DNA of 64,000 nt. Source: CAVVSQ01 sp963848825 (GTDB lineage: Bacteria > Planctomycetota > Planctomycetia > Gemmatales > Gemmataceae). The translations under genes and the position numbers were made by a program. The stretch's first letter is position 1. Every line of letters begins with the position of its first letter. The notes below the pieces were generated by a model. It was given only the letters and a program-made list of their open reading frames with translations. It made no database searches and was not told the DNA's origin. This document shows, piece by piece, positions 62,036-64,000 of this stretch. The stretch spans positions 1,550,001 to 1,614,000 of the forward strand of contig CAWKFA010000015.1 in NCBI GenBank assembly GCA_963848825.1, read 5' to 3'.

Positions 62036-64000
62036 TTATAGCTTCTTGAAATCACCTATCGGGGACAGCTTGATGACAGTTTGGATGTCCTTGGTCAGTC
62101 CCGTTATCAGCGGCCGGTCGGGATCGCCGTCCAAAAAGGCTTGCTCGACCTTCATGAAGTGGCTATCAAGCTCCAGTCCGGTAATCGCGTCGGACAGCTC
62201 CATTTCTTCCAGTTTGATTTTCATGAAGGCGTCGAACGTGGCTGTGGATTTCACCGTCGGTGAGGCGATCACCGCGCCGGCCGCCGAGGCTGGCAGCTTG
62301 AGCAGTTTGATGTCGGCAGTCAAATCCGCGCCATTTGCCTGCAGCGACGGTATCCAGAATTTGGCAATTTCCGTGGTAACATCCGGTGGAAATTGACTGG
62401 CGTTGCCTACGACCGCGGCTCCCCCGCCTGTCGTGCCGGCGCCCGTCAGCGCCAGATCGATTTTGATGAAATCGGCACCCAGCTTGAGGTAGGCGTTGTC
62501 AAGCTGCAGCAGGTAGTCGACGAATGCTGGCGGCAGATGGCCATGATATTTCTGCAAAATCTCGTCTTCAAGCTTGAGGAACTGGGTCTCCCCCTTGATG
62601 AACACCCCTTCTAATTCGAGGAACGCGTCAACGGCGCGTGAAGCCTGTGGCGTCGCGTCGGTCGCCAGGCCAGTCAAATCGGTGGCCAAAGTGCTCACAG
62701 GGCCGGGGGAGACGGTATTACCCGGGTTCGAAACGTCCCCAAGGTCGGTCGGGTCGCCGTCGATGAGGTCTTGCTCGATCTTGACGAACTGTAGGGCGAA
62801 TTCACTCGCTGTCGCGTCCAATTTGTATTTGATATGTTCCATTTCCAGATAGGCGTCCACGGCGTCGGCGGCCCTGTTCACGATAATTTTCGTGAAATTC
62901 AAGCTGACGCTGGCAGCCTCGGTGGTCAGGTCGCCAATTTGGGCCGTAACGTCCTTCATCACTTCGGGCGGGGCGAGAGACAACCCCGTTGAATTTGGCG
63001 CCCCGAGAACATTGTCAATCTTGAGGAAGTCGTTGTCGATCTTGATAAAGTCGCTATCGATCTTGAGGAAGAAATCGACGGCCGCGGCTGTCAGTTTGTC
63101 GGCGTTCTTCTGAAGAATATCCTCCTCGATCTTAAGGTAGATGGGCACCCACTTAAGGTAGTCTTCCTCAAGCGTAAGGTATGCGTCGACTGCGCGCGAG
63201 GCTGCCGGCGCCGCGTCCCTGGTCCACGCGGTCAGGTCATTCGCCAACGTCGTGGCTGGGCCTGCGGTGCCATCGGCGGCGTCACCAAGGTCGGCCGGGT
63301 CAGCGGCTATAAAATCTATCTCGATCTTCCTGAAATTGATGGAAAGTTCGCTCGCGGTGGCATCGAGTTTAAACTTCCAATTGTCCAGTTTCAAGAAGGC
63401 ATCGACCCTGTCACGGGGTACGGGAAATTCTACTTTCTGGAATGGGAAAGATATCGCGGTGGATGCATGCGTGGTCACGTCTTTTATTTGGCCGGCGACT
63501 TCCGTCATCACGTCCGGGGGTAAGAGCGGAGCGGTGCCCGCGGCGCTCGAGGCTCCAAGGACGGTATTGATCTTCACGAAGTCGGCGTCCATTTTGAGAT
63601 AATCGGCATCCATCTTGAGGAAGAAATCGACCGCGGCGCCAGCAAGTTGGCCGGACGACTTCTGGGCGACCTCGTCCTGGAATTTGAGGAACTTTGTCTC
63701 GCCCTTTATAAAGTCTTCTTCGAATTCAAGGAACGCGTCAACGGCACGGGTGCCCTGCGGCACGTTGTCGCCCACCATTGCGTCCAGATCATTGGCCAAC
63801 GTCGTGGCGAGGCCCGCGCCAGTGGAGGAGTCTCCAAGGTCCGTGGGATCGGTGGCAATGAGGTCTTGTTCGATGGTCTTGAATTGGCTTGCAAAATCCG
63901 CGGTGATCGCGCCGAGCTTGATTTTCTGGTGATCCCACTGCAGGTAGGCGTCAACCGCATCGACGGCTCGGTCGATCTTTATTTTCTGGAACGCGAAATC
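62036..64000 (-). CDS. Very long repeat protein, N-terminus beyond the window
   Basis: The frame is open from 64000 to a stop at 62036 (about 654 aa seen). It consists of about three and a half repeats of roughly 180 aa, each with RAVDAFLELE, FIKGETQFLKLEDEILQK, then a heptad-like tract (FLKIDSDFIKIDNDFLKIDN), PPDVMTEVAGQI, a short VDAYLEMEHIKYKLDATASE segment and DLIDGDPTDLGD. The last repeat is partial, and the protein ends SPIGDFKKL. The amphipathic K-I-D-x-x-F heptads suggest long helices or a solenoid. No enzyme motif. No family recognised. Unlike many neighbours, no frameshift occurs. Confidence 0.8.
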   Translation of the reverse strand, partial: DFAFQKIKIDRAVDAVDAYLQWDHQKIKLGAITADFASQFKTIEQDLIATDPTDLGDSSTGAGLATTLANDLDAMVGDNVPQGTRAVDAFLEFEEDFIKGETKFLKFQDEVAQKSSGQLAGAAVDFFLKMDADYLKMDADFVKINTVLGASSAAGTAPLLPPDVMTEVAGQIKDVTTHASTAISFPFQKVEFPVPRDRVDAFLKLDNWKFKLDATASELSINFRKIEIDFIAADPADLGDAADGTAGPATTLANDLTAWTRDAAPAASRAVDAYLTLEEDYLKWVPIYLKIEEDILQKNADKLTAAAVDFFLKIDSDFIKIDNDFLKIDNVLGAPNSTGLSLAPPEVMKDVTAQIGDLTTEAASVSLNFTKIIVNRAADAVDAYLEMEHIKYKLDATASEFALQFVKIEQDLIDGDPTDLGDVSNPGNTVSPGPVSTLATDLTGLATDATPQASRAVDAFLELEGVFIKGETQFLKLEDEILQKYHGHLPPAFVDYLLQLDNAYLKLGADFIKIDLALTGAGTTGGGAAVVGNASQFPPDVTTEIAKFWIPSLQANGADLTADIKLLKLPASAAGAVIASPTVKSTATFDAFMKIKLEEMELSDAITGLELDSHFMKVEQAFLDGDPDRPLITGLTKDIQTVIKLSPIGDFKKL

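Overview
The window comes from a Gram-negative, GC-rich bacterium that is most likely a planctomycete (Gemmatales-like). The signs are several planctomycete-type Ser/Thr kinases, DUF1080 and CE15-like secreted hydrolases, a redoxin/heme/copper-monooxygenase fusion, PD40 and YVTN propellers, zinc-ribbon membrane proteins, DUF3467, a methyltransferase with a regulatory domain and an LPS gene (kdsA). There is no rRNA and no CRISPR array. One intact tRNA gene and one decayed copy are present.

Layout. 1-3.4 kb is mobile DNA: the 3' part of a group II intron with its maturase, then an IS4-family element with perfect 27-bp inverted ends. 3.8-13.9 kb holds mostly chromosomal genes: ppa/ferredoxin, a secreted esterase/DUF1080/YVTN cluster, a phosphoesterase, an AT-richer ankyrin-SUFU gene, a PD40 protein, pyrK and an RluB-like synthase. 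14-17 kb has a GGN-heptad repeat protein, a secreted protein and a decayed Tn5-like transposase. 17-26 kb has yceH, a five-domain 907-aa secreted fusion, a retropepsin-PDZ protein, a kinase, purH and a dipeptidase. 26-34.5 kb is an accessory-looking stretch of small genes that includes tRNA-Gln, a tRNA pseudogene, an unknown 472-aa protein, a divergent EF-Tu, an unknown basic protein and RNA 2'-phosphotransferase (kptA). 34.7-50 kb has a phosphodiesterase, two kinases (one a kinase-pseudokinase tandem), gdh, an epimerase, HD and Mpo1-like proteins, a large lipoprotein and kdsA. 50-64 kb has a thioredoxin-fold protein, ispH, DUF3467, an RsbT-like orphan, a sigma factor, an IS66 relic, a second pyrophosphatase with DUF421, a cupin, a methyltransferase and a very long repeat protein that runs off the window.

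Two patterns cut across the window. First, about twenty genes, including housekeeping ones (purH, ispH, kdsA, pyrK), are split by single frameshifts although both halves stay conserved. This looks more like indel errors in the assembly than decay, so I give spanning coordinates for these genes. Second, six copies of a roughly 105-bp, nearly perfect palindromic element sit between or at the ends of genes. They fall into two arm types in which both arms changed together. They probably act as bidirectional terminators and may be mobile REP/MITE-like elements.

The best candidate for an undescribed system is 29.4-33.9 kb: a tRNA gene and its decayed copy, an EF-Tu paralogue whose switch I lacks the usual RGITI sequence, an RNA-repair enzyme and two unrecognised proteins. 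A translation-protection or RNA-repair role is inference from gene content only.
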